From: Flavobacterium sinopsychrotolerans
GTDB taxonomy: Bacteria; Bacteroidota; Bacteroidia; Flavobacteriales; Flavobacteriaceae
Reading direction: 5' to 3'
Length of the DNA stretch: 64,000 nt
Assembly: GCF_900110375.1 (NCBI RefSeq)
Contig: NZ_FODN01000003.1
Location: forward strand, 1-64,000
Shown here: positions 1 through 11,300 of the stretch, in pieces
Layout of the letters: the number at the start of each line of letters is the position of its first letter
Numbering within the stretch: position 1 is the first letter of the stretch
Position numbers and translations under genes: made by a program
Notes under the pieces: model-generated
The model's input: the letters and a program-made list of their open reading frames with translations, nothing else
Database searches by the model: none
Told to the model about the DNA's origin: nothing

Positions 1-30
1 TGGATATGCAAATAAAAACTGCACATTAAG

Positions 31-909
31 TTAAGCTACATTTTTGTAATTAATTTGATTATTAAATTCTTCAATAGTTGCATAATTCAAAGCAGAATGT
101 CTCCTTTTTCTATTGTACCAAATTTCAATGTATTCAAAGATTTCTAGTTTCATTTGTTCTTTAGAAATCAGTTTGTTCCCATAAATCAATTCCGTTTTCA
201 AAGATTTGAAGAAGCTTTCCGCCACAGCATTATCCCAGCAATTTCCTTTACGGCTCATACTGCGGGTTATTTTTTTATAGGAATCAAGAACATTTACAAA
301 CTTTTTACTGGCATATTGAACACCTCTGTCAGAATGAAAAATCAAACCTTCATCAATATCTCGGTTTTTAACCGCCATTTTCCAAGCTCCAAGCGTAGTT
401 TCTTCTGTACTCATTCCGTCACTCAAACTCCAACCGATAATTTTTCTGTCGTATAAATCCATAATAGTGGTCAGATATACAAACCCCTCTTTAGTTTGGA
501 TATATGTAATATCCGAAACCCAAACTTTTGAAGGCATTTTTACAATAAACTCTCTGTTTAATACATTTTCGACAACTAAATAATTATGATTTGAGTTGGT
601 TGTAACTTTGAACTTCTTGCTTAATTTGCTCCGTAAGCCAAGTTCTTTCATATATTTTGCAACTGTAATTCGTGAAACTTTATAACCTAAATACTGTAAT
701 TCCAATGTTATTCTAGGACTTCCATATCTTTGCTTGGCTGCAAAATAAATCAATGTTATCTGTTCCTTTATGGTAATTTTTAGTTGTTGTCTTGCTGTGA
801 TTGCTTGTTTTTTCCATCGGTAATAACTTCCGCTGCTCACTTGTAGAACTTTGCACATTTTTTCAATCGGGAATAGTTGTTCATTGCTTTTTATGAAACT
901 ATAAATCAT
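31..909 (-). CDS. IS3-family transposase OrfB (DDE integrase domain)
   Basis: This is the catalytic subunit of the insertion sequence, 292 residues. An HTH_21-type N-terminal part (about 45-100) precedes an rve/DDE integrase core. The three catalytic acids are visible: Asp133 in WVSDITY, Asp194 in FHSDRGVQY and Glu231 in AVAESFFKSLK. The 36 residues between the last two give the usual D-D-35-E spacing. It is probably made mainly as an OrfAB fusion by -1 frameshifting, because the frame stays open upstream of its ATG through the slippery site. The element looks intact and potentially active. Confidence 0.95.
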   Translation of the reverse strand: MIYSFIKSNEQLFPIEKMCKVLQVSSGSYYRWKKQAITARQQLKITIKEQITLIYFAAKQRYGSPRITLELQYLGYKVSRITVAKYMKELGLRSKLSKKFKVTTNSNHNYLVVENVLNREFIVKMPSKVWVSDITYIQTKEGFVYLTTIMDLYDRKIIGWSLSDGMSTEETTLGAWKMAVKNRDIDEGLIFHSDRGVQYASKKFVNVLDSYKKITRSMSRKGNCWDNAVAESFFKSLKTELIYGNKLISKEQMKLEIFEYIEIWYNRKRRHSALNYATIEEFNNQINYKNVA

Positions 910-1205
910 CGAACGCTCTTGGAAAAAATGCCGATTGCTTTTTTTAATATATCACGTTCTAACTCGGCATCTTTGAGTCTTTTCTCCAGTTCGTGGATTT
1001 TTTCTTGCTCGGGAGTGAGTTTTAAATTTCCTTTCCCAGGAAAACTTCCTTCTCCAAATTCCTCAAACTCTTTACGCCATTTATACAACTGTGGTGCTGT
1101 GACTCCCAACTCTCTGGCGAGTTCTGATACATTTGTTCTATCATAACTCAATTGAACGGCTTTTCCTTTAAAAGCTTTGTCATAAATTTTGCGGACTTGT
1201 TTCAT
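906..1205 (-). CDS. IS3-family transposase OrfA (helix-turn-helix subunit)
   Basis: This 99-residue protein carries an N-terminal HTH_Tnp_1-type helix-turn-helix (about residues 5-50, with YKWRKEFEEFGEGSF) that binds the terminal repeats. A leucine-zipper-like helix follows (about 60-90, EQEKIHELEKRLKDAELERD) and is used for multimerisation in the family. Its stop overlaps the OrfB start as ATGA (906-909). An A7 run (minus strand, 939-945) near the 3' end lies in a slippery context. A -1 slip there would join OrfA to OrfB as the full transposase. Length and layout are normal, and nothing is broken. Confidence 0.93.
   Translation of the reverse strand: MKQVRKIYDKAFKGKAVQLSYDRTNVSELARELGVTAPQLYKWRKEFEEFGEGSFPGKGNLKLTPEQEKIHELEKRLKDAELERDILKKAIGIFSKSVR
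939..945 (-). other. Candidate programmed -1 frameshift site (A7) in the IS3 transposase
   Basis: On the minus strand OrfA reads TTA AAA AAA GCA, which contains the slippery heptamer A AAA AAA. Slipping back one base continues in an open frame (SNRHFFQERS) straight into the OrfB start MIYSFIK, giving one OrfAB polypeptide. IS3-family elements are known to use this mechanism. No downstream pseudoknot was worked out. Confidence 0.7.
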
Positions 1206-1296
1206 AGGCTAAAATTAAGATTATTTCTTAACTTTCTGTGATGGCTAAGTTAGCATGTCCAAACATTAAAGAATTTTTTTTATTGAATGATAGTTG

Positions 1297-4200
1297 TTAT
1301 TTGTTATCTATATTTTTTGTTAACTCCACAATTTTATTGAATAATAATTTTTCATCGATGGGTTTAGCAATATAATCATCCATTCCTACTACTTTACATT
1401 TTCCCAAATCCACTGTAGTTACATCAGCAGTCAACGCAATGATTGGGATTTTTAAATTCATAGTGTTGCGAATGTGTTCTGTAGCTTCAAATCCATTCAT
1501 TACTGGCATTTGCAAGTCCATTAAAATAATATCATACGATTCTGTCTGCAGTTTTTCGATGGCAATTTTTCCATTGTCAGCAATATCACGTTCAAACCCG
1601 AAATCATCCAATATTGTTTTCATCAATAATTGATTGAGTGGCATGTCTTCTACAACCAGTACTTTTATGTTTTTTACGGGTGTGTCTAATCCTATTAAAT
1701 TAGTTTCTAACTCAGCATCATTTTTTGTTTTTTGAAAAGGTAAAGTAAAACTAAAAGTAGAACCTTCATTAACTTTACTTTTGACACGAATACTGCCTCC
1801 TTGCGATGTCACTAATTGCTTAACGATGGCTAGCCCTAAACCCGTTCCTCCATATAGGCTGGAAGTACCGTTAGTAGCCTGTTGAAAGTTTTCAAATATA
1901 ACATCTATGCTTTCTTCTGGAATACCAATTCCACTATCTGTAATTGCAAATTCAATAATTACTTTTTCTTCTTCCTCAAATAATAAATTGGCACTGACTA
2001 CAATTTTACCTTTCGAAGTAAATTTTACAGCATTACTTACCAGATTTAAAATAATCTGGTGTAATCGAATAGAGTCTCCTAAAAGAACTTCAGGTATTTT
2101 ATTGTCATAATTTGTAACTAATTTTAAATTCTTTTCCTGAATCTTTGTCTCAAATAGCTGAAGCATTGAAGCTATTGAAACGGCCATTTTAAAAGGTTTT
2201 TTTTCAAAAATCATTTTACCGCCGTCTACTTTTGCTAAATCAAGTATGTCATTAATCAATGCAATTAGTGTATCACCACTCAATTTAATTGCATTTAAAT
2301 ATTCTTTTTGTTTCTCAGATAATTCGGTTTTTAATATCACTCTGGTAAATCCAATAATTGCATTCATGGGAGTCCGGATTTCATGACTCATATTTGACAA
2401 AAATTGTTGTTTTGCTTTCATAGCATCTTCCGCAATTCGTGTGGCTTGTTCTGCTTTGTTTTTTGCTTCTTCCGCTATTAAAGTTGCCAATTCTGCAAAA
2501 ACTTTAGATTCTATTAATTCGGATTCAATTCTTTTCTGATCGGTCACATCTCGGGCAACAATAACAACACCCAGAATATTGCCTCTATCATCTTTATAAA
2601 CAGATCCGTTTAATAAAACATCAGTTAGTTTACCACTTTTGTGACGAAGTTTAAGTGGAGAATTGGTGATAAAACCTCTGGCAAATACTTCTTTATAAAT
2701 GGTACGAGCCTTTTCTGGTTCTGTAAAATAACCAAAGAAATCTGATCCTTTTAATTTTTCACGGGATAGCCCAGTTATATTCACAGTTGCCCGGTTCATA
2801 TCCGTAATCTTGCCTTCATTGTTTATTGTAGTTAACGGATCAAGGCTTGCTTCAATAAGGCTAAGGGAATATTTTTCTTTGAGATAATAACGAGAGCGAT
2901 CCGTTATATCTTCAATAGCAAGAAGAATCAATTGTTCGCTATTTGTTTTTTGAATAATCAAATGAGCATTAAGCAACATTATTCTTTCTCCAATTCCAGA
3001 AAAAGTATGGGTAACTTCAAAATTTTCGAAACTGCTATTTTTTGAAAATATATCATTTAGAACTTCCCGGAGTTTTGTAATATTCCATTGCTTATTGCCT
3101 AAATCGAACAACAATTTTCCTTCGGTTTCTTCTTTATCAACCATAAACTTTTTATAAAAAGATTTATTAGCTGATATCACATGAAAGTTTTTATTAAGAA
3201 TAAGCATTGGTTCATGAATGGTAGCAATAATAGCCTCTGAATATTCATGGGATTCTATTAATAAATCATGGCGCATTTGTAATTCCTGATTGGTAGAAAT
3301 AAGCTCTTCATTAGTGGCTTCAATTTCTTCTTTTGAGGTTTCAAGCTCTTCATTTAGAGTCTGAAATTCCTCATTTGAGGAAACTATCTCCTCATTTGCT
3401 GCCTGTAATTCCTCATAAATGGTTTCTTGTGTTTCAACAATAGCAATCATTTCTGTACGCGTGCTATTGAGCTCCTCAGTGAGTTTTTTTATTTTTAAGT
3501 CTTTGAGAGTCGCATTACTTTTTTGATTGGTATCATTTCCAATAAAATTTTCAACGAGTTCCTGAGGTTTAAAAACAATGAGTAGCAAGGGTTCGTCCCA
3601 CTCAATTTTAAGGGGACAAACTTCAAATGACATCAATCGTAAAACGGAGTCTATTTTTATTTCAATACCTGATTTGTATACCGTTTGTTTTGTTTCGAGT
3701 GCTTTACTAATAGCATTACGAAGTTCAAAAGCAAATTCTGGCCGTGCCATTTTCAAAATATTAAGACTGGCTTTTCCGGATGCATGTTCAAGGTAGGAGG
3801 AGACCGCACCTCTGAACTGGAGAATTTCCATATCTTTATTGACGACTGCACATGCAGGCATATAACTAGAAAGAAGTGTTGAATCAATTGCGTTTTCAAT
3901 ACTTTCCTGATTTACACTTATGCTTTTAGAGGGAGTATTTGTTTTTTTACTGGACATATTTGTACGAGTGAAACGAGGTGTTAAATCAAGTATTTTTCTC
4001 ACTCCCAAATTATTTTTTCGGGAATAAATTTTAAATTTATTGTTTACTATAGTGAAAAGCAGTGAGGATGTCCCAATACTTTCGGCTTTGCCAAGCATTA
4101 AATACCCTCCGTCATTCAATGCAAAATGCAGCGATGCAAAGACTTTTTTCTGGGCAGCAGAATCAAAATAAATAAGGAGATTACAGCAACTAACAAAATC

Positions 4201-5487
4201 CATTCGAGAAAATGGAGGATCCCGTAAAATATTGTGAGGTGCAAATATGCACATTTCACGAAGTTCTTTAATAATGCGATAATTGTCACCCTCTTTAGTA
4301 AAAAAGCGCGATAAATATTTTTTGGGAAGAGAGTCCACATCACTTTGAGAATATTCTCCATTACGAGCATTTCTGATTGCTTCTTCGCTTAGATCAGTTG
4401 CAAAAATCTGGATTGGTACTTTATTCGTTTTAGTATCCTGCAATTCGGCAATAATCATTGCAATGGAATACGCTTCCTGTCCTGTAGAACACGCAGGAAC
4501 CCATATTCTTAAGGTTTCTTCCGTAGATTTACTTTTTAAAAGTTTTGCTAAAAGATCCGTTTTTAGAAATTTGAAGGTTTCCGTTTCTCTAAAAAAACTG
4601 GTCACATTAATTAATAAGTCGGTATAAAGAATTTCAATTTCATTATTTTTTTTGAGTAAAAGCTTTACATATTCCTGTATCGTTTTTATTCCATATTGCT
4701 GCATTTTATGACTTATTCGTCTCTTAATGGTGGGCATTTTATAATGACTAAAATCGACCCCGGTTTCTTTGAGTAATAGTTCAAAAATGGTATTTATATC
4801 GTAGTTGTTATTTTCAACGGTTATTTCTGGGGTACTTTCTTTTTCTTTCTCATTATTTATGGAAATACCTTTTTTGCTGATGCGAATCAATGAGGCGGCG
4901 ATTTCTTCAGGGGGCAAAATATAATCAACCACACCTAAAGTAATGGCTGAATTTGGCATACTAGTGGCTTGAGCTGTATCGTCTTGTGCAAAGGTGATGC
5001 CTCCAGCGTCTTTAATGGCTTTAAGTCCAATCATACCATCACTGGCGTAACCGGAAAGCACTACACCAATAACATTTTCTTTATGGGTTTCGGCAAGTGA
5101 GGAAAAAAGAAGATCAATGGTTAGATTAGGAATGTTATTTTTAATGCGGGGATACAATCGAATATGACCATTAACTACCTCAATAACTTTATTGGGTGGA
5201 ATCACATACACATTATTGGGTTCCATTTTCTCCATATTATCAATTTCCTGCACTTTCATTTTAGTGATCTTAGAAAGAATTGAAGTCAGTAAACTTTTAT
5301 GGTCTGGGCTCAGGTGTTGCACATAAATATATGCCATACCGGTATCAACGGGTAATTTTTTTAATAAAAGACTAAAAGCTTCCAGTCCTCCTGCTGAGGC
5401 ACCAATCGCTACGACCGTAAAGGAGTTTGCTTTCACTTCTTCTTTTGGTATCAATTTTTTAGGTGAGGACTTTTTGGCTGATTCCAT
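1297..5487 (-). CDS. CheB-CheR-PAS hybrid histidine kinase
   Basis: This 1396-residue fusion joins several signalling modules. A CheB methylesterase (about 25-205) has GASAGG, VQHLSPDHKS and LSGYASDG carrying the Ser/His/Asp triad. A CheR methyltransferase (about 235-490) has the SAM site ACSTGQEAYS. A long coiled coil of NEE/NEEL repeats (about 660-750) follows, then two PAS domains (about 755-990). HisKA (NMSHEIRTPMNAIIGF, His near 1032), HATPase (GGTGLGLAIVKQL) and a C-terminal receiver (ILMDLQMP, Asp near 1324) complete it. The family is known as CheB/CheR-PAS kinases outside classical chemotaxis. It lies 300 bp downstream of another hybrid kinase. The signal is unknown and the protein has no membrane segment, so it is probably cytoplasmic. 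Confidence 0.93.
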   Translation of the reverse strand: MESAKKSSPKKLIPKEEVKANSFTVVAIGASAGGLEAFSLLLKKLPVDTGMAYIYVQHLSPDHKSLLTSILSKITKMKVQEIDNMEKMEPNNVYVIPPNKVIEVVNGHIRLYPRIKNNIPNLTIDLLFSSLAETHKENVIGVVLSGYASDGMIGLKAIKDAGGITFAQDDTAQATSMPNSAITLGVVDYILPPEEIAASLIRISKKGISINNEKEKESTPEITVENNNYDINTIFELLLKETGVDFSHYKMPTIKRRISHKMQQYGIKTIQEYVKLLLKKNNEIEILYTDLLINVTSFFRETETFKFLKTDLLAKLLKSKSTEETLRIWVPACSTGQEAYSIAMIIAELQDTKTNKVPIQIFATDLSEEAIRNARNGEYSQSDVDSLPKKYLSRFFTKEGDNYRIIKELREMCIFAPHNILRDPPFSRMDFVSCCNLLIYFDSAAQKKVFASLHFALNDGGYLMLGKAESIGTSSLLFTIVNNKFKIYSRKNNLGVRKILDLTPRFTRTNMSSKKTNTPSKSISVNQESIENAIDSTLLSSYMPACAVVNKDMEILQFRGAVSSYLEHASGKASLNILKMARPEFAFELRNAISKALETKQTVYKSGIEIKIDSVLRLMSFEVCPLKIEWDEPLLLIVFKPQELVENFIGNDTNQKSNATLKDLKIKKLTEELNSTRTEMIAIVETQETIYEELQAANEEIVSSNEEFQTLNEELETSKEEIEATNEELISTNQELQMRHDLLIESHEYSEAIIATIHEPMLILNKNFHVISANKSFYKKFMVDKEETEGKLLFDLGNKQWNITKLREVLNDIFSKNSSFENFEVTHTFSGIGERIMLLNAHLIIQKTNSEQLILLAIEDITDRSRYYLKEKYSLSLIEASLDPLTTINNEGKITDMNRATVNITGLSREKLKGSDFFGYFTEPEKARTIYKEVFARGFITNSPLKLRHKSGKLTDVLLNGSVYKDDRGNILGVVIVARDVTDQKRIESELIESKVFAELATLIAEEAKNKAEQATRIAEDAMKAKQQFLSNMSHEIRTPMNAIIGFTRVILKTELSEKQKEYLNAIKLSGDTLIALINDILDLAKVDGGKMIFEKKPFKMAVSIASMLQLFETKIQEKNLKLVTNYDNKIPEVLLGDSIRLHQIILNLVSNAVKFTSKGKIVVSANLLFEEEEKVIIEFAITDSGIGIPEESIDVIFENFQQATNGTSSLYGGTGLGLAIVKQLVTSQGGSIRVKSKVNEGSTFSFTLPFQKTKNDAELETNLIGLDTPVKNIKVLVVEDMPLNQLLMKTILDDFGFERDIADNGKIAIEKLQTESYDIILMDLQMPVMNGFEATEHIRNTMNLKIPIIALTADVTTVDLGKCKVVGMDDYIAKPIDEKLLFNKIVELTKNIDNK

Positions 5488-5787
5488 TTCTATTAATTAG
5501 ATGTTTTTAATTCATAGTTTTAATAATTAACTATAAATTTTGTTAAAATTAGTCCTTTAATTCATAGAAATTTTATCATTTTAAAAAAATATACAATTTG
5601 CCAAGAGTTTTGTGTTATTGTATTTTCTGTTAATCACTCCCCCATATAAAAATATGCTTTATCTTTTTTATATAAATAGGTTTATTTAATCGTTGAAACT
5701 TAAAATTAATTGTTTTAAATGTTAAGTTGCTTTGTTTTTTTAGTTTAAAATGGGAAAAATATCTTTTTAAGATATCAGAGTTATAAT
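5488..5787. other. Gene-free AT-rich spacer between two hybrid kinases
   Basis: This 300-bp spacer has many A and T runs and no convincing reading frame. It presumably holds the promoter of the CheB-CheR kinase, but no clear -33/-7 pair was picked out on the minus strand. Confidence 0.5.
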
Positions 5788-8187
5788 TTATTTTTCAGCA
5801 TTTTTAATTGTGTCAAATTCCTCCTGTAATTCGGTACAGGCTTGGAGGCAAACTTCTTCAAGTTGCTCCACTAATTCATGTATTTCTTCTGTTTTTTCTG
5901 GTGCTGTGGCTAATTCCTGAATTTTATTTGCCATGTTTTCAAAATTTGAACTGATTCCCATTATCGAAAAAGAGGGGATCATTTTATGTGCGGAAGCACC
6001 TAACAATTGCCAATTTTGCTCGGCTAAACTTTGTTTCATTGTGCTTATTAATGGAGGAGTTTGTGCTAAATATAAGGAGATCATTTCCATCATTAATATT
6101 GGATTTGATTTAGTTCTGTGATGTAAATATTCTAAATTAATGTATTTTATTTTTTCAACTTGAATATTACTAATTTTTTCTTTTTTATCAAGTTTAGATT
6201 TTTTTAATGTTCCAATAATTTTATTATATAACACTCTTTCATCAACTGGTTTAGCAATATAATCATTCATTCCAACAGCTTTACATTTATCTCCGTCAAC
6301 GGTTGTAACATCAGCGGTTAATGCAATAATAGGAATTGTTGAATGCATTGTATTTCTAATATATTTTGTAGCTTCAAACCCATTCATTTCTGGCATTTGC
6401 AAGTCCATCAGTATGATGTCATAGTCATTTTCTTGGAGTTTTTCAATAGCTATTTTCCCATTTTCAGCAATGTCTCGCTCAAATCCAAAATCATCTAAAA
6501 GTGTCTTCATTAGCAATTGATTTAGAGCAATATCTTCCACCACTAATACTTTTATATTTTTCATTTCTGAATCTATCTCTGCCAACTCATTTTCCAATTC
6601 TATATCAACATTTGTTTTTTGAAATGGTAATGTAAAACTAAATGTAGAACCTTCATGAATAATGCTATTTACACGAATAGTACCGCCTTGGGGTTCTATT
6701 AATTGTTTTACAATAGCAAGACCTAGCCCGGTACCACCATACAATCTGGAAGTTCCGCTGGTTGCCTGTTGAAAATTTTCAAATATTGTCCCTATTTTTT
6801 CCTCGGAGATTCCAATCCCTGTATCAGTTACAGCAAATTTCAGTATTACTTTATCATCATCTTCATGCAATAAATCAACACTTACCGTGATTTTTCCTTT
6901 AAATGTAAATTTAATAGCATTACTGACTAAATTTAAAATGATTTGATGCAAACGAATTGGATCTCCCACCAAAACAAAAGGGATTTTACTGTCGTATTCC
7001 GTAACTAATTTTAAGTTTTTTTCCTGAATTTTGTTTTCAAATAAATGAAGCATGGCAGAAATGGAAGATTTCATTTTGAAAGGCGTTTTTTCGAATGTCA
7101 TCTTACCCGCATCTACTTTTGCCAAATCAAGTATGTCATTAATGAGTACGATTAATGCATCACCACTTATCTTAATTGCGTTTAGATACTCTTTTTGTTT
7201 CTCTGTCAAATCTGTTCTAAGAATCACTTTTGTAAACCCGATGATTGCATTCATTGGCGTACGGATTTCGTGACTCATATTCGACAAGAATTGTTGTTTT
7301 GCTTTTACGGCATTTTCAGCTATAAGAGTGGAGTTCTCCGCAAAAATTTTTGCTTCAATCAATTCTGTTTCAATTCTTTTTTGATTAGTCACATCTCTGG
7401 CTACAATTGCTGCTCCCAGTACATGTCCTTTGTCATCTTTATATACTGATCCATTAAATAATACATGAATCAATTTACCATTTTTATGACGAAGGATTAG
7501 TGGAGAATCGGCAATAAAGCCATTTTTAAACACTTTTTGATATACTTCACGCGCCATTTGCGGTTCAGTGAAATAATCAAAAAAATCGGTTCCAATTAAT
7601 TTTGTTCGTGCTATGCCGGTTACTTTTACCGATGCATTATTCATATCGGTTATTTTCCCTTCTGGGCTAATTGCAAATAAAGGGTCATGACTTGCTTCAA
7701 TAAGACTAAGAGAATATTCAGAACGTAATTTTTGGGCTGTAAGATCAGTATTAAGTTTTTTCAGTTGTTCTGCCTGAACTAATAATTCCTGATTTTTTGT
7801 ATGTAAATCCACAAAAACAGCCACTTTTGCTTTTAATATTTCAGGCGAAAGCGGTTTAATCATATAATCAACAGCCCCAGCCTGATACCCTTTGAAAATT
7901 TGTAGAGAATTATCCATGCTGGCCGTTAAAAAAATAATCGGAACATGTTTCAGTTTGTCGATTTGGCGAATTAATTCTACGGTTTCAAATCCATCCATCA
8001 TCGGCATTTGCACATCGATTAATATGATGGCAAAATCTTGTTGGTGCAACAGAATTTTTAAGGCCTCATTTCCAGAATTTGCTTTAACACATAAATAATT
8101 TTCATTAGAAAGTATTACTTCTAAGGCAAACAAATTTTCGGGCAAATCATCGACCAATAAAATTTTAACAGGGCTATTTATTTTCAT
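5788..8187 (-). CDS. REC-PAS-HisKA-HATPase-REC-HPt hybrid histidine kinase
   Basis: This 799-residue phosphorelay protein carries all relay steps. The N-terminal receiver (1-125) has KILLVDD, LIDVQMPMMDG and YMIKPL. A PAS domain (about 150-270) begins SLSLIEASHDPL. HisKA (His near 304, SNMSHEIRTPMNAIIGF) and HATPase (about 350-525) follow. A second receiver (about 545-665, ILMDLQMPEMNG) and an HPt domain (about 700-790, phospho-His in GASAHKMIP) end it. There is no membrane segment, so it is probably soluble. An HPt at the end implies that the phosphate is handed to a separate receiver, such as the stand-alone one at 13413-13850. The kinase core is very similar to those of its two paralogues in this cluster. 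Confidence 0.94.
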   Translation of the reverse strand: MKINSPVKILLVDDLPENLFALEVILSNENYLCVKANSGNEALKILLHQQDFAIILIDVQMPMMDGFETVELIRQIDKLKHVPIIFLTASMDNSLQIFKGYQAGAVDYMIKPLSPEILKAKVAVFVDLHTKNQELLVQAEQLKKLNTDLTAQKLRSEYSLSLIEASHDPLFAISPEGKITDMNNASVKVTGIARTKLIGTDFFDYFTEPQMAREVYQKVFKNGFIADSPLILRHKNGKLIHVLFNGSVYKDDKGHVLGAAIVARDVTNQKRIETELIEAKIFAENSTLIAENAVKAKQQFLSNMSHEIRTPMNAIIGFTKVILRTDLTEKQKEYLNAIKISGDALIVLINDILDLAKVDAGKMTFEKTPFKMKSSISAMLHLFENKIQEKNLKLVTEYDSKIPFVLVGDPIRLHQIILNLVSNAIKFTFKGKITVSVDLLHEDDDKVILKFAVTDTGIGISEEKIGTIFENFQQATSGTSRLYGGTGLGLAIVKQLIEPQGGTIRVNSIIHEGSTFSFTLPFQKTNVDIELENELAEIDSEMKNIKVLVVEDIALNQLLMKTLLDDFGFERDIAENGKIAIEKLQENDYDIILMDLQMPEMNGFEATKYIRNTMHSTIPIIALTADVTTVDGDKCKAVGMNDYIAKPVDERVLYNKIIGTLKKSKLDKKEKISNIQVEKIKYINLEYLHHRTKSNPILMMEMISLYLAQTPPLISTMKQSLAEQNWQLLGASAHKMIPSFSIMGISSNFENMANKIQELATAPEKTEEIHELVEQLEEVCLQACTELQEEFDTIKNAEK

Positions 8188-8304
8188 TTTTAATTGTAAA
8201 ATAAAAGTTTGAATGTTGAGTATTAATTAACGAATATTAAACACCAACAAAAAAATGGAACTTAAATGAGATAGGGGATGTACCGCCTTTTTGATGTTAT
8301 TTTA

Positions 8305-11300
8305 TTATTTACTTAACCATACGCGCATCAATGATAACAGACGTTCTACATCAATAGGCTTAGTGATATAATCGTTGGCACCTGCATCAATACATTTTTG
8401 TTTATCGTCTTTCATAGCTTTTGCCGTAAGGGCAATTATGGGTAAGTTTCTGAATTTTATCTGAGATCGTATTCGTTTCATTGCTTCGTAACCGTCCATT
8501 TCCGGCATCATAATATCCATTAATACCAGATCAATGTCAGTATGTACTTCCAGCATATTCAATGCATTCTTACCGTCTTCTGATTTTATGACTTCCATTC
8601 CGCGTTCTTGCAATATTTTAGATAATGCAAAAACATTTCGCATGTCATCATCAACCAATAATATTTTTTTGGAATGAAATATAGCTTCTTTATCATGCAA
8701 ATTATTAATCATCATTTGTTTTGATTTTGGTAAATTGCTAATCGTTCGGTGAAGGAAGAGAGCAGTTTCATCCAGCAATCGTTCTTCGGATTTTATCCCT
8801 TTTATAATAATGCTCTCCGCATATTTGTGAAGCAGATTATTTTCCTCTTTTGTAAGTTCTTTTCCGGTATAAACAATAATGGGGGGTAGGTTGTGGGCTT
8901 TTACATCTCCCAGTTTATGGATCAGTTCAAATCCAGTCATATCAGGCAATCCAATGTCCAGAATAATACAATCAATGTGATTGTGCTCAAACAATTCTAA
9001 AGCCTCTTTCCCTGTTCCTGCTTCATAACATTTTACATCACCATTGCCAATGAGTACTTTCATTGCTTTTCTGGAATTCTCACTATCTTCAATAATCAAC
9101 AGGTTTTTTATTTTTCTATTCACAAAATTTTCAATCCTGATGAATGCTTCCTCTAGACCATCTTTAGATATCGGTTTCATAAGATATTCTACTGCACCTT
9201 CTCTGATAGGTTCCAGCGAACGGTCATTTGCCGATATAATATGCACCGGTATATGTCTTACAGAAGGATTTACTTTTAGTTCATGCAATACTTGTTTTCC
9301 CTTGATTCCTGGTAAACCCATATCGAGAATGATTGCTTGAGGTTTGTATTTTGCAGCAAGCAATAAACCATCTTCTCCAGAAGAAGCCGACAAACATTTG
9401 AATCCTTTTTTGTTGGCTTGTTTTAAAAGTATAGCAGCGAAATTGCGATCATCTTCAATAATGAGTACTATTTTGTCATCTGTGTTTATTGTATCTCTAT
9501 CGTCTTCTATGGTTGGATGATTTAGATAGTTGATATCATTTTGTGAGCGTGGTGTATACGAAATAGGTTTCACCTGAATTTCAGTTTCAGGCTCTTGTAC
9601 AGGGTGTATTTCTAGGGGGATAATGAGTGAAAAAGTAGATCCTTTGTCTAAATGACTCTTTACTTTTATTTCTCCTTCCAGTAATTTGGCAAGTTCCCGT
9701 GAAATAGAAAGTCCTAACCCCGTACCTCCATATTTTCTGGAAGTACCGCCTTCGGCCTGCTGAAAAGCTTCAAATATGGCTGTTTGTTTGTCTTCTGATA
9801 TTCCAATTCCTGTATCCCTAACAGAAATGTTCAAAGTTGTCTCTGTATTTGGGTCAATACTAATAGTTACACTTCCTTTTTCGGTAAATTTTATAGCATT
9901 GGATAAAAGATTTTTCAGTATCTGGTTCAAACGTTGTGAATCAGTGTGGATAAATTCGGGTAAACCAGCTGCCAATTTGCAAAGTATCGTTAATCCTTTT
10001 TGTTCCGCCTGATGTTTAAAATCGCGAAGAAGATTATCTGTAAAATTTTTCAGTGCTATTTTTTCAATATTTATAGCCATTTTCCCTGCTTCAATCTTGG
10101 AGAGGTCTAATACTTCATTAATTAATACCAAAAGATCATGACCACTTTTATAAATTATTTCCGCACTTTCAACTTGAACATCATCTAGGTTTTTCTTTCT
10201 GTTTTCTGATAAATCTTTGGATAGAATAAGCAAACTATTAAGCGGTGTTCTTAATTCATGCGACATGTTTGCCAGGAATTCCGATTTATACTTGCTGCTA
10301 ATCTCCAGTTGTTTAGTTTTTTGTTCAATATCATTTTTGGAAGCTTGAACTTCTTTGTTTTTTTCCTCTAATGATTGAGTCTGTTCTTCCAATTCTTCAT
10401 TGGTCATTTGCAGTTCTTCCTGTTGTTGTTTAAGATTTTGGGCTTGCTGTTCTAATTCTTCATTGAGCTGTCTAAGTTCTTCTTGTTGTATTTGAAGTTC
10501 TTCTGCTTGATTTGAAAGCTCTTTGTTCGCAAAACTTAACTCTACAGCTCGTTTTTCTTTCTCCTCATTTTGAAAGGCGAGTTCTTTGTTGGCAATGGCT
10601 AATTCTGCTGCTCTTTTCTCTTTCTCGTCATTTTGATAAGCAAGTTCTTTATTTGCAATTCCTAACTCGGCTGCTCTTTTTTCTTTCTCTTCATTTTGAA
10701 AGGCAAGCTCTTTGTTAGCAATGGCAAGTTCTGCTGCTCTTTTTTCTTTTTCTTCAGCTTGTTGGACAGTATTAACACTGATAGCAATGCTACTCATAGA
10801 AACATTGATAAATTCTTTTTCTGTTTGGTTAAAATCAGTAAGCTTGCCTATTTCTATTACACCTATCGTTTTGCCGTCAAGTAAAAAAGGAGTAATGAGC
10901 AAATTTTTTGGTTTTGCATCCAGAACTGATGAAGTAATTCGAATTTGATCTTCAGATATGTCTGTTAAAGAAATCTGTTTTTGCTCCCATGCAGCCTGAC
11001 CAATTAATCCCTCATTCAATTTAAAATTTTCTTTAGTTTCTTGAGCAGACGAAAAAGCAAATTTTCCACTAAGCATCAGTGTATTGTCTTTTTCATTAAA
11101 TAGGTAAACAGCTCCTATATTGGCATTCAGATACGTACATAAAAAACTTATGGTATTGTTTGCCAACTGTGCTATGCTTTGGTCTCCTATTAATTTTTCA
11201 TTGAGTTCTGAATTCCCTGTAAGCAACCAGTTTTTGCTGGCAGTTTCCGACTCAGAATTTTTAAGTGCTTTCAAATTTGTAGCAACAATAGTATATACAA

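Larger units (their letters stand above)
1..1261 (-). mobile_element. IS3-family insertion sequence, apparently complete
   Basis: Two overlapping minus-strand transposase genes are enclosed by imperfect terminal inverted repeats. Positions 1-35 and the reverse complement of 1227-1261 match at 25 of 35 positions and share the ends TGGA and AAGTTAAG. The OrfA/OrfB arrangement with a slippery A7 run is typical of the IS3 family, IS150-like group. The left end coincides with the window edge, so a target-site duplication cannot be checked. The right end lies 36 bp past the stop codon of the neighbouring kinase gene, which is intact. One or two further bases may belong to the ends. Confidence 0.9.

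Noticed and set aside
10512-10948. Plus-strand frames opposite the coiled-coil repeats of the CHASE3 kinase
   Set aside because: They are antisense shadows of the 63-bp coding repeats, with Leu/Phe/Cys-rich unnatural composition.
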